A DNA stretch of 5,235 nucleotides from Sulfurovum sp. Lineage in GTDB: Bacteria; Campylobacterota; Campylobacteria; Campylobacterales; Sulfurovaceae. The notes beneath the pieces are model-generated. The model did no database searches, was not told the DNA's origin, and saw only the letters and a list, made by a program, of their open reading frames with translations. The position numbers were made by a program, and so were the translations under genes. The stretch is from positions 1 to 5,235 of the forward strand of contig JALTYW010000042.1 of assembly GCA_027046415.1 (NCBI GenBank), given 5' to 3'. This document shows, in pieces, positions 1-5,235 of this stretch (the first letter of the stretch is position 1; each line of letters starts with the position of its first letter).

Positions 1-594
1 ACGGTGTGGCGCGATCGCCATCCCCTCTTCATCGGCAAATATTTTTACCGATTTGGCAACGGCTTCAAGGTTGTCAAGCGGTTCCCCCATCCCCATAAAG
101 ACAATATTGACACGGCGGTTGGCAGCGATATCATTGTCCTTTTTGATTAGACGCAGCTGCTCGACGATCTCACCAGGTGTCAAATTTCGCATGAAACCGC
201 CCTTTGCGGTCAAACAAAAGGCACACCCTACCTTACACCCTACCTGAGAGGAGATACAGACTGTATAGCGCTCCTGATGCTTTAGGGAGCCATCTTCATG
301 GTACTCCTTGTCTCGCATCAGCAGCAAAACCGCTTCAACGGTATGTCCGTCATGCAATTCAAAGAGATATTTTCTACTGCCGTCGATGCTGTCCTGTACC
401 GTAACGACTTTAAGCGGCATCAGCGTATATCGCTCCTCCAACTCCTCCCGCAATGCTTTGGGAAGATTCTTCATCTCCTCAAACGATGTGGCATATTTGT
501 GATAGATCCATTGATATATCTGCTTCGCACGAAATGCCGGTTTGATCTCTTTTGCAAGCTCTTGTTTTGTCAGGTCTTGAATGATTTTTTTCAT
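1..594 (-). CDS. rlmN: RlmN, dual-specificity 23S rRNA / tRNA adenine-C2 methyltransferase (partial, N-terminal 198 residues)
   Basis: This is a radical SAM enzyme that methylates C2 of A2503 in 23S rRNA and of A37 in some tRNAs, acting in the cytoplasm. The frame is open from the ATG at 594-592 to the left edge, giving exactly 198 codons. Seen in the translation: an N-terminal helical domain (about 1-65), the conserved Glu of the VEAVLL stretch (residue 87), and the radical SAM cluster motif C120-KVG-C124-AF-C127 followed by LTAKGGFMRNLTPGEI. FMGMGEPLDN (166-175) is the family's GEP motif. About half of the usual 350-390 residues are present. The rest of the SAM barrel and the C-terminal methyl-carrying Cys lie outside the window. 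The start is supported by GAGGA a few bases upstream (about 600-604 on the plus strand). It is the last visible gene of the minus-strand set, 12 nt after the Excalibur gene, so it is probably co-transcribed. Confidence 0.96.
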   Translation of the reverse strand, partial: MKKIIQDLTKQELAKEIKPAFRAKQIYQWIYHKYATSFEEMKNLPKALREELEERYTLMPLKVVTVQDSIDGSRKYLFELHDGHTVEAVLLLMRDKEYHEDGSLKHQERYTVCISSQVGCKVGCAFCLTAKGGFMRNLTPGEIVEQLRLIKKDNDIAANRRVNIVFMGMGEPLDNLEAVAKSVKIFADEEGMAIAPHR

Positions 595-606
595 ATTATC
601 CTCATT

Positions 607-996
607 TTAATGTCCACACCACTGTCTTTCACAGGGTATACCGTCTCTATCACCATCCATATGTGTGTCTGGACAATGCTGTAAAAAATATGTCGCCTCT
701 TTACATGAATGCATTTGACTACAATACTGCCTACCATCGCATTGATATTGATATAGTACTGCTTCATGTTCTTCTTTTTCCGTACCTTTGTGAATATATC
801 TTGTATGCTGTGTAATGAAATCGTCTGTATCTGATTGAAAATTTTTCATGTCTGTTGTTTTTTTTGGAGTATATTCTTTTGTATTTTCTATATCATGTGA
901 AGTCACTATTGTTGAATTTTTATTAATACCTATAATGATTACTCCCACAATTACAATAAAGATGTACCTTTTACTCAAAAAATTTTTATTACTCAT
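607..996 (-). CDS. Small membrane-anchored protein with C-terminal Excalibur (calcium-binding-like) domain
   Basis: This 129-residue protein of unknown role starts with a short basic segment and one hydrophobic stretch (about residues 11-24, IFIVIVGVIIIG). That stretch is probably an uncleaved anchor that places the rest in the periplasm. A polar linker, about 30-80, follows. The C-terminal region (about 84-127) has six cysteines (86, 92, 98, 108, 122, 127) and the pattern D114-G-D116-R-D118-G-I-P-C-E. That matches the Excalibur domain, whose DxDxDG loop resembles an EF-hand calcium site. Such domains are found on extracytoplasmic proteins, often beside nuclease domains; none is present here. 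The start overlaps the stop of the upstream nucleosidase-like gene by 8 nt, and AGG lies 7 nt before the ATG. The 5' two-thirds is much more AT-rich than its neighbours. Domain call fairly sure; function unknown. Confidence 0.82.
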   Translation of the reverse strand: MSNKNFLSKRYIFIVIVGVIIIGINKNSTIVTSHDIENTKEYTPKKTTDMKNFQSDTDDFITQHTRYIHKGTEKEEHEAVLYQYQCDGRQYCSQMHSCKEATYFLQHCPDTHMDGDRDGIPCERQWCGH

Positions 997-1564
997 TTAA
1001 ATACCTGTTGATATACTGGGATAGCCTCTCCATCGCCTCTTGATGATTCTTCATAAAATCACTATGCGCATGTTTATCACAGTAATTCGTAACAATAAAC
1101 AGGCCCGCGGCAGGAATATCAAATGCTTTGGCTACTTTGAGCACCGCATAAAACTCCATATTTTCCACACCAATGCCTCTTTCTCTGTACCACGCTCCTA
1201 CTGCCTCATTGGTGGTAATGTAGTTGGAGGAGTTGACAACAGTTTCACGTGAAACATTTTGGTCTTTGAAAAAAGAGTGGATTTCAGCCACCTCTTCCAA
1301 AGATGCTATGCCCTCTACTGCCTCTTCAAGGGGTGTGTAGGCATCTTTTGCGATAACACTTTGCTCTATCTGTGTCGCTTTTTGTGATGTGACAATCTCA
1401 AAAATCTCTTTGTCACCGTAACTGCCTGCTGTTCCTACAAAAAAGAGAAATGCCGGTTTTTCAAGCATACACATACGGGTCAGGTTGATCGCCACATTCT
1501 CAAGCCCTATACCTATGGGTTTGGCAAAATCAAACTGCTCGATGTTGCCCGCACAGACAATCAT
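989..1564 (-). CDS. Purine nucleoside phosphorylase / MTA-SAH nucleosidase superfamily protein, short form
   Basis: This 191-residue protein is probably cytoplasmic and belongs to the phosphorylase superfamily that cleaves the N-glycosidic bond of purine nucleosides (PNP, MTA/SAH nucleosidase, futalosine hydrolase). Seen: VGTAGSYG (43-50), where the family has its Gly-rich phosphate/ribose loop; [10 protein letters not shown] (111-120); and VENMEFYAV (133-141), which resembles the family's VEMEA or VESMEGAA ribose-binding Glu motif. [11 protein letters not shown] (159-169) occupies the place of the catalytic Asp/Asn segment. It is about 40 residues shorter than typical MTA/SAH nucleosidases, mostly at the N-terminus, so the substrate cannot be assigned. 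Its ATG overlaps the hisF stop in ATGA, with a weak GTGAG upstream, which indicates translational coupling. An in-frame extension into hisF would have to replace this start and looks unlikely. Fold assignment is good; the exact enzyme is uncertain. Confidence 0.8.
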   Translation of the reverse strand: MIVCAGNIEQFDFAKPIGIGLENVAINLTRMCMLEKPAFLFFVGTAGSYGDKEIFEIVTSQKATQIEQSVIAKDAYTPLEEAVEGIASLEEVAEIHSFFKDQNVSRETVVNSSNYITTNEAVGAWYRERGIGVENMEFYAVLKVAKAFDIPAAGLFIVTNYCDKHAHSDFMKNHQEAMERLSQYINRYLNE

Positions 1565-2328
1565 CCAAGTCTCACCGGAATGTTCTCAGACTTAAGGTAA
1601 CGCTTCAGATCCATAATGTCAATCTCTCTGAAGTGAAAGATCGATGCTGCAAGTGCAGCATCGGCATGCCCCTCGGTAAATGCCTCTTTCATATGTTCCA
1701 TTGTTCCTGCACCACCGCTGGCAATCACAGGGATGTTCACTACTTCACCGATTTTCCGGTTGAGCTCGTTGTCAAATCCCGCTTTGGTACCGTCAGCATC
1801 CATGGAAGTAACCAGCAGTTCCCCTGCCCCTCTCTCATATGCCTCTTTTGCCCATGCGATCGCATCAATGCCGGTATCGTTACGCCCGCCGTGGGTAAAG
1901 ATGTGCCATCTATCTTCATCTACCCGTTTGGCATCGATGGCAACCACAATACATTGCGAACCGAAACGTTTGGCACCCTCCTCGATAAATTCAGGACGTT
2001 TAATGGCAGCGGAGTTGATGCTTACTTTGTCGCACCCGACATTGAGCAGCGCATAAATGTCTTCAAGTTTGCGGATACCTCCGCCGACTGTAAGGGGGAT
2101 AAACACCTCCTGCGCGACCCTTTTAACCACATCGACGATGGTGTCACGTCCCTCATGGCTTGCACCGATGTCAAGAAAGGTAAGCTCATCCGCACCCTCT
2201 TCATTGTAGCGGCGTGCTACCTCGACCGGATCACCCGCATCGCGGAGCCCCACAAAGTTGACCCCTTTGACGACACGCCCGCCATCGACATCGAGACAGG
2301 GAATAATACGTTTTGCAAAATAGTCCAT
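1561..2328 (-). CDS. hisF: HisF, imidazole glycerol phosphate synthase cyclase subunit
   Basis: HisF is the (beta/alpha)8-barrel subunit that takes PRFAR plus ammonia from the glutaminase HisH and makes imidazole glycerol phosphate and AICAR. This is step five of histidine synthesis and also feeds purine synthesis. From the chosen start it is 255 residues, the usual family length, and complete. Seen: [10 protein letters not shown] with catalytic Asp13, VGGGIR (81-86), VVAIDAKR with the second catalytic Asp132, [13 protein letters not shown] (174-186) and the phosphate-binding ASGGAG (203-208). The ATG at 2328-2326 is preferred because GGAG sits 5 nt upstream and homologues begin close to the [10 protein letters not shown] motif. 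An upstream in-frame ATG at 2355 would add nine residues and has a poorer ribosome site. It is the first gene of the minus-strand set and overlaps the next gene by 4 nt. HisH and other his genes are not in the window. Confidence 0.97.
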   Translation of the reverse strand: MDYFAKRIIPCLDVDGGRVVKGVNFVGLRDAGDPVEVARRYNEEGADELTFLDIGASHEGRDTIVDVVKRVAQEVFIPLTVGGGIRKLEDIYALLNVGCDKVSINSAAIKRPEFIEEGAKRFGSQCIVVAIDAKRVDEDRWHIFTHGGRNDTGIDAIAWAKEAYERGAGELLVTSMDADGTKAGFDNELNRKIGEVVNIPVIASGGAGTMEHMKEAFTEGHADAALAASIFHFREIDIMDLKRYLKSENIPVRLG

Positions 2329-2334
2329 AATTGC

Positions 2335-2338
2335 TCCA
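2335..2338 (-). promoter_or_regulatory. Ribosome binding site deciding the hisF start
   Basis: GGAG on the minus strand lies 5-6 nt before the ATG at 2328. The alternative ATG at 2355 has an AGG about 10 nt upstream and an AGGA that is too close. This favours the shorter, 255-residue HisF. Confidence 0.6.
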
Positions 2339-2391
2339 TAATCTTGCGATACCATATCCTATTAACCTATTGTACCGCCAAATATGGTAAG

Positions 2392-2397
2392 ATTATA
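2392..2397 (-). promoter_or_regulatory. Candidate -10 box for the hisF-rlmN gene set
   Basis: A perfect TATAAT is read on the minus strand, preceded by TTG. It would start transcription near 2385 and give a leader of about 57 nt before the hisF ATG. No good -35 hexamer is visible about 17 nt upstream, which is common in Campylobacterota, where the -10 and AT-rich flanks dominate. A weaker TACAAT occurs at 2369-2374. Assigned from consensus only. Confidence 0.5.
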
Positions 2398-2425
2398 CAA
2401 AAATTATCCCAAATAGGGGTTGAGT

Positions 2426-2452
2426 GCCTGTAGCCAGAAGCTTGATATAGGC
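2426..2452. repeat. Imperfect inverted repeat in the divergent promoter region
   Basis: GCCTGTA (2426-2432) and TATAGGC (2446-2452) can pair over 7 bp with one G-U; the flanking T2425 and A2453 extend it to 8 bp, with a loop of 13 nt. It overlaps the proposed -35 of rsmA (2442-2447), so it might be a regulator site. It is short and imperfect, has no T-run after it, and may be chance. Confidence 0.25.
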
Positions 2453-2470
2453 AGTATAAAGGTTTATTAT
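2442..2470 (+). promoter_or_regulatory. Candidate promoter for rsmA-rnj
   Basis: TTGATA (2442-2447) and TATTAT (2465-2470) are separated by exactly 17 nt, each with few departures from the sigma-70 consensus. Transcription would begin at about 2474-2477, on top of the rsmA ATG at 2474, which implies a leaderless or nearly leaderless message. A competing -10, TATAAA at 2455-2460, would start about 8 nt before the ATG, also without room for a Shine-Dalgarno site. Confidence 0.45.
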
Positions 2471-2473
2471 AGT

Positions 2474-3334
2474 ATGATTATCGATAATTTGGCAGCATTC
2501 GCTTCAAAGAAGTTTGGACAGAACTTTCTAAAGAACGATGTCTATCTGCACAAAATCATCCAAGCGATGCCCGACGATGACCTGAAGGTCGCCGAGATCG
2601 GGCCTGGCTTAGGTGATTTAACCAAAGAGCTTGTAAAAGCTCGAAATGTCACAGCATTTGAGGTTGATAAAAGATTATGCGAGCATCTTACCACAGAGTT
2701 TGAAACCCCTATCTCACAAGGGCGCTTCGAGCTTCGGTGCGGAGATGTGCTTGAGCGTTGGGGGGAAGGCGCTCTGCTGGATGAGCCTTATCATCTGGTA
2801 GCGAACCTCCCCTACTATATAGCAACCAATATCATTTTAAAAGCATTCAAGGATGAACAGTGCCAGTCCATACTGGTCATGGTTCAGAAGGAAGTTGCCG
2901 ACAAGTTCGCTGCAAAACCGGGAGAGAAAGCGTTTTCTGCACTCTCTGTACTGGCTTCCAGCGTAGGCAGCGCTACGCTCTGCTTCGAGGTAGAACCCGA
3001 AGCGTTCGTGCCGCCGCCAAACGTCACTTCTGCCGTGCTTTTGATTGAAAAAGACCGCAGTCTGGATGATGAAAAGTTTGAAGCGTTCCTCAAGATCGCT
3101 TTTGCGCAGCCGCGTAAAAAGCTTTTCAAAAACCTCACTGCCGCCTTTTCCAAAGATAGGGTTGCACAAACCTTCGCAACACTGGATCTCGATCCAAACT
3201 TGCGACCTCATGAAGCTGTGACATCGATGTATCATCTGCTATATAATGAATTAAAGGATATGTTAGATGGAAAACAGCAAAACACAAAACGAAAACAGTC
3301 AAAATCAAGGGCAAAAAACGCAAGAAGGCAATAA
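2474..3334 (+). CDS. rsmA: RsmA (KsgA), 16S rRNA adenine1518/1519-N6 dimethyltransferase
   Basis: RsmA dimethylates two adjacent adenosines in helix 45 of 16S rRNA, a late checkpoint of 30S subunit assembly, using S-adenosylmethionine. From the ATG at 2474 it has 286 residues, a little longer than the usual 260-275. Seen: FGQNFL (14-19), the SAM-binding EIGPGLGDLT (41-50), acidic E63 of FEVDKRL, GD at 90-91, and the catalytic NLPYYI (111-116) typical of N6-adenine methyltransferases. FVPPPNVTSAV (178-188) and AFAQPRKKLFKNL (209-221) follow. The last 20 or so residues are a Lys/Arg/Gln/Ser-rich tail encoded in the part overlapping rnj. The frame stays open upstream to a TTG at 2420 (304 residues), but the N-terminal residues that would add do not look like the family. 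The Shine-Dalgarno site for the ATG is poor (AAGG about 11 nt upstream), consistent with leaderless translation. It sits just upstream of rnj, an arrangement I recall also from Helicobacter. Confidence 0.95.
   Translation: MIIDNLAAFASKKFGQNFLKNDVYLHKIIQAMPDDDLKVAEIGPGLGDLTKELVKARNVTAFEVDKRLCEHLTTEFETPISQGRFELRCGDVLERWGEGALLDEPYHLVANLPYYIATNIILKAFKDEQCQSILVMVQKEVADKFAAKPGEKAFSALSVLASSVGSATLCFEVEPEAFVPPPNVTSAVLLIEKDRSLDDEKFEAFLKIAFAQPRKKLFKNLTAAFSKDRVAQTFATLDLDPNLRPHEAVTSMYHLLYNELKDMLDGKQQNTKRKQSKSRAKNARRQ
3253..3258 (+). promoter_or_regulatory. Ribosome binding site of rnj, inside rsmA
   Basis: AAAGGA lies 8 nt before the ATG at 3267 and within the 3' part of rsmA. A TAG at 3264-3266 immediately precedes the ATG in its own frame, so this is the furthest upstream start possible. 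It supports the full N-terminal extension of RNase J over an internal start such as Met128 at 3648, which has no such site. Confidence 0.65.
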
Positions 3335-5235
3335 ACCGCAGCGCAACCGACGCCCTAACCCACATAGACAGCACAATAACCCCAACCGTCAGCCACAAGA
3401 GAACCGAGAAAACAAAAATACGGAAGCCTCCGGAGGCAAAAACGCCAACAGCGGCAACAGAAACCGCAACCGCAATAGAAAGCCAAACCCCAACCGTCAA
3501 GGGGGGCAGCAACAGCATCAAGAGGGGCAAAACAACCGCAATCAGGGGCAGAACAACAGGAAGCCAAACAGCAATGCCAACCGTAACGGCGGAGGCAACA
3601 AAGGACGTGGCAACAAGCGCAAAAATGTCACTACAGTAAATGATACCATGCGCGCTTCCATAGAGGAGAACAGACGGGTACAGGAAGCCCGTATGGCGCC
3701 ATGGAAACAGATCGATCTCAACTCCAAGGGCAAAGTACGCTTTACACCGCTTGGAGGCCTTGGAGAGATTGGTGGTAACATGGCCGTACTTGAGACTGAA
3801 ACCACTGCAATCGTCATCGATGTGGGGATGAGCTTCCCTGATGAGACAATGCACGGCGTGGACATCCTTGTACCGGATTTCAGCTACCTGCATACCATCA
3901 AAGACAAGATCAAAGGTATTGTGATCACACACGGTCACGAAGACCACATCGGCGCGATGCCCTATCTCTTCAAAGAGCTAAAATTCCCGGTTTACGGTAC
4001 ACCACTTGCACTGGCAATGATCGAGAACAAGTTCAACGAACACGGACTGAAGGCCGATGCCAAATATTTCCGATTTATTACCAAGCGAAAGCAGTATGAG
4101 ATCGGCGATATGAAGATCGAGTGGATCCACAACACCCACTCCATCATCGATGCATGTTCTCTTGCCATTGAAACGCCTGCAGGTATTTTAATGCACACTG
4201 CAGACTTCAAGATCGACCATACACCGGTTGACGGCTATACTATGGACCTTCGCCGTTATGCCCATTACGGTGAAAAAGGGGTACTTTGTCTCTTCTCCGA
4301 CTCGACCAACTCCCACAACCCGGGTTTTACAAAAAGTGAAACCGTTGTAGGCAAAACCTTCGACCAGCTCTTTGAGATGGCAAAAGGACGTGTGATCATG
4401 TCTACCTTCTCCTCCAATGTCCACCGTATCTTCCAGGCAATGCAGCGTGGGGTCAAACACGGACGAAAGATCTGTGTCATCGGACGTTCCATGGAGAGAA
4501 ACGTTGAGACAAACCGGGCGTTAGGTTATGTAGATATCGATGACAGACACTTTATCGAAGTACATGAAGTACCCAAATATGCCGATCATGAAGTACTCAT
4601 TGTCACCACCGGTTCACAAGGTGAGACCATGGCAGCACTTAACCGTATGGCAACCGATGAACACCGCCACATCAAGCTCAAACCAAGTGACACCGTTATC
4701 ATCTCCGCTTCTGCCATTCCAGGCAACGAGGCAAGTGTTTCCAAACTGATGAACCTACTGATGAAAGCCGGCGTAACAGTACGCTACAAAGAGTTTAGTG
4801 ATATTCATGTCTCCGGACACGCTGCACAGGAGGAGCAGAAGCTCATCCTCAGACTGGTACAGCCAAAATTCTTCCTTCCGGTACACGGTGAGTACAACCA
4901 CATTGCCAAGCATGCACGTACCGCTGTAGAGTGTGGTGTGGATGAGCGTAACATTCTACTTATGAGCGACGGTGACCAGGTGGAGATCACACCAAAGTAC
5001 CTCAAGAAGGTCAAAACAGTCAAATCAGGCAAAACCTACATCGACAACCAGAACAACATGACCATCGAAAACGATGTGGTACTCGACAGACAGAAACTTG
5101 CCGAAGATGGCATTGTGACCATTGTCGCACAAGTTTCACAGAGCGAAGGAAGACTGGTAGGCAAACCGGTCGTCTATACGCACGGTCTGGTACCAGACAA
5201 AGAAGACAAGAAGTTTGCCAAAGAGATTGAACAAC
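3267..5235 (+). CDS. rnj: RNase J, metallo-beta-lactamase/beta-CASP ribonuclease (partial, first 656 residues)
   Basis: RNase J is a zinc-dependent 5'-to-3' exo- and endoribonuclease of mRNA decay and rRNA maturation; in Helicobacter pylori it is the main degradative RNase and works with the DEAD-box helicase RhpA. The frame is open from 3267 to the right edge. Residues 1 to about 120 are a disordered-looking extension rich in Asn, Gln, Arg, Lys and Gly. The catalytic part begins near 156 (KVRFTPLGGLGEIGGN). Metal-binding motifs: THGHEDHIG with H222, H224, D226 and H227; H291 of NTHSIIDA; D313 of HTADFK. SDSTN (344-348) starts the beta-CASP region, followed by DIHVSGHA (512-519) and PVHGEY with H540. 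A C-terminal domain begins after about 570; by comparison with H. pylori RNase J (about 690 residues), a few dozen residues are cut off. It overlaps rsmA by 68 nt in a different frame and is probably co-transcribed with it. Confidence 0.96.
   Translation, partial: MENSKTQNENSQNQGQKTQEGNKPQRNRRPNPHRQHNNPNRQPQENRENKNTEASGGKNANSGNRNRNRNRKPNPNRQGGQQQHQEGQNNRNQGQNNRKPNSNANRNGGGNKGRGNKRKNVTTVNDTMRASIEENRRVQEARMAPWKQIDLNSKGKVRFTPLGGLGEIGGNMAVLETETTAIVIDVGMSFPDETMHGVDILVPDFSYLHTIKDKIKGIVITHGHEDHIGAMPYLFKELKFPVYGTPLALAMIENKFNEHGLKADAKYFRFITKRKQYEIGDMKIEWIHNTHSIIDACSLAIETPAGILMHTADFKIDHTPVDGYTMDLRRYAHYGEKGVLCLFSDSTNSHNPGFTKSETVVGKTFDQLFEMAKGRVIMSTFSSNVHRIFQAMQRGVKHGRKICVIGRSMERNVETNRALGYVDIDDRHFIEVHEVPKYADHEVLIVTTGSQGETMAALNRMATDEHRHIKLKPSDTVIISASAIPGNEASVSKLMNLLMKAGVTVRYKEFSDIHVSGHAAQEEQKLILRLVQPKFFLPVHGEYNHIAKHARTAVECGVDERNILLMSDGDQVEITPKYLKKVKTVKSGKTYIDNQNNMTIENDVVLDRQKLAEDGIVTIVAQVSQSEGRLVGKPVVYTHGLVPDKEDKKFAKEIEQ
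3378..3499 (+). repeat. In-frame direct repeat of 14 nt within the rnj extension
   Basis: AACCCCAACCGTCA occurs at 3378-3391 and again at 3486-3499. The copies are 108 nt (36 codons) apart and in the same frame, each encoding Asn-Pro-Asn-Arg-Gln (residues 38-42 and 74-78). This suggests that the extension grew partly by duplication. Confidence 0.6.
3525..3566 (+). repeat. Tandem 21-nt repeat within the rnj extension
   Basis: Two adjacent, diverged 21-nt units encode GQNNRNQ and GQNNRKP (residues 87-93 and 94-100). The first five residues are identical and the DNA differs at several positions, mostly silent in those codons. It is another sign of local duplication in the low-complexity part of RNase J. 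Confidence 0.55.

Noticed and set aside
2329..2355. Upstream ATG giving a 264-residue HisF
   Set aside because: The downstream ATG at 2328 has a better-spaced GGAG and gives the usual family length; the longer form cannot be fully excluded.
2408..2419. CCC-AAATA-GGG mini-hairpin near the intergenic centre as a terminator
   Set aside because: The stem is only three or four base pairs with no following T-run, and the genes diverge here, so no terminator is needed.
1633..2433. A 266-codon open frame on the plus strand opposite hisF
   Set aside because: It is antisense to a full-length, motif-complete HisF. Its translation shows no recognisable domain and is explained by the codon use of hisF.
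2420..2473. Upstream TTG start adding 18 residues to RsmA
   Set aside because: The extra residues do not resemble the family N-terminus, they cross the best promoter candidate, and the ATG at 2474 gives a normal RsmA start before FGQNFL.
3461..3620. Repetitive AAC/CGC-rich DNA as a possible CRISPR or tandem-repeat array
   Set aside because: The repeats are short, diverged and in frame with rnj. They encode a low-complexity protein segment and have no spacer-repeat architecture.
3135..3947. A 270-codon open frame on the minus strand with hydrophobic Val/Leu-rich stretches, resembling a membrane protein
   Set aside because: It lies opposite rnj. The hydrophobic runs are the complement of the Asn/Arg/Gln-rich extension codons (AAC and CGC read backwards as Val/Leu/Ala codons), so it is a compositional artefact.

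Overview
This window looks like ordinary chromosome from a member of the Campylobacterota (the former Epsilonproteobacteria), probably a Sulfurovum- or Sulfurimonas-like organism. The evidence is the pair rsmA(ksgA)-rnj, an RNase J with a long Asn/Arg/Gln-rich N-terminal extension of the kind known from Helicobacter and Campylobacter, and the style of the HisF, RlmN and short nucleosidase-like proteins. The genus is inferred from memory of protein families; no search was run.

Layout. Two gene sets diverge from a short intergenic region at about 2329-2473. Leftward on the minus strand is a tightly packed set: hisF (imidazole glycerol phosphate synthase cyclase subunit), a short purine-phosphorylase/nucleosidase superfamily protein, a small membrane-anchored protein with an Excalibur domain, and rlmN (radical SAM 23S rRNA/tRNA A2 methyltransferase), which runs off the left edge. 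Junctions are a 4-nt overlap, an 8-nt overlap and a 12-nt gap, so co-transcription and translational coupling are likely. Rightward on the plus strand are rsmA (16S rRNA dimethyladenosine transferase) and rnj (RNase J). Their reading frames overlap by 68 nt, and rnj runs off the right edge.

Function. The genes are mostly housekeeping: histidine and purine-precursor synthesis, nucleoside handling, rRNA/tRNA methylation, ribosome maturation and mRNA decay. The operons mix metabolism with RNA modification, which suggests lineage-specific packing rather than one dedicated pathway. The least ordinary items are the AT-rich Excalibur gene inside the hisF-rlmN set, the unassigned nucleosidase-like protein, the out-of-frame overlap that supplies the basic tail of RsmA and the start of RNase J, and the low-complexity RNase J extension with internal duplications. 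I found no mobile element, CRISPR array, tRNA, rRNA or convincing terminator, and no evidence of an undescribed multi-gene system. Almost all of the window is coding; the only gene-free stretch of note is the divergent promoter region of about 145 nt.
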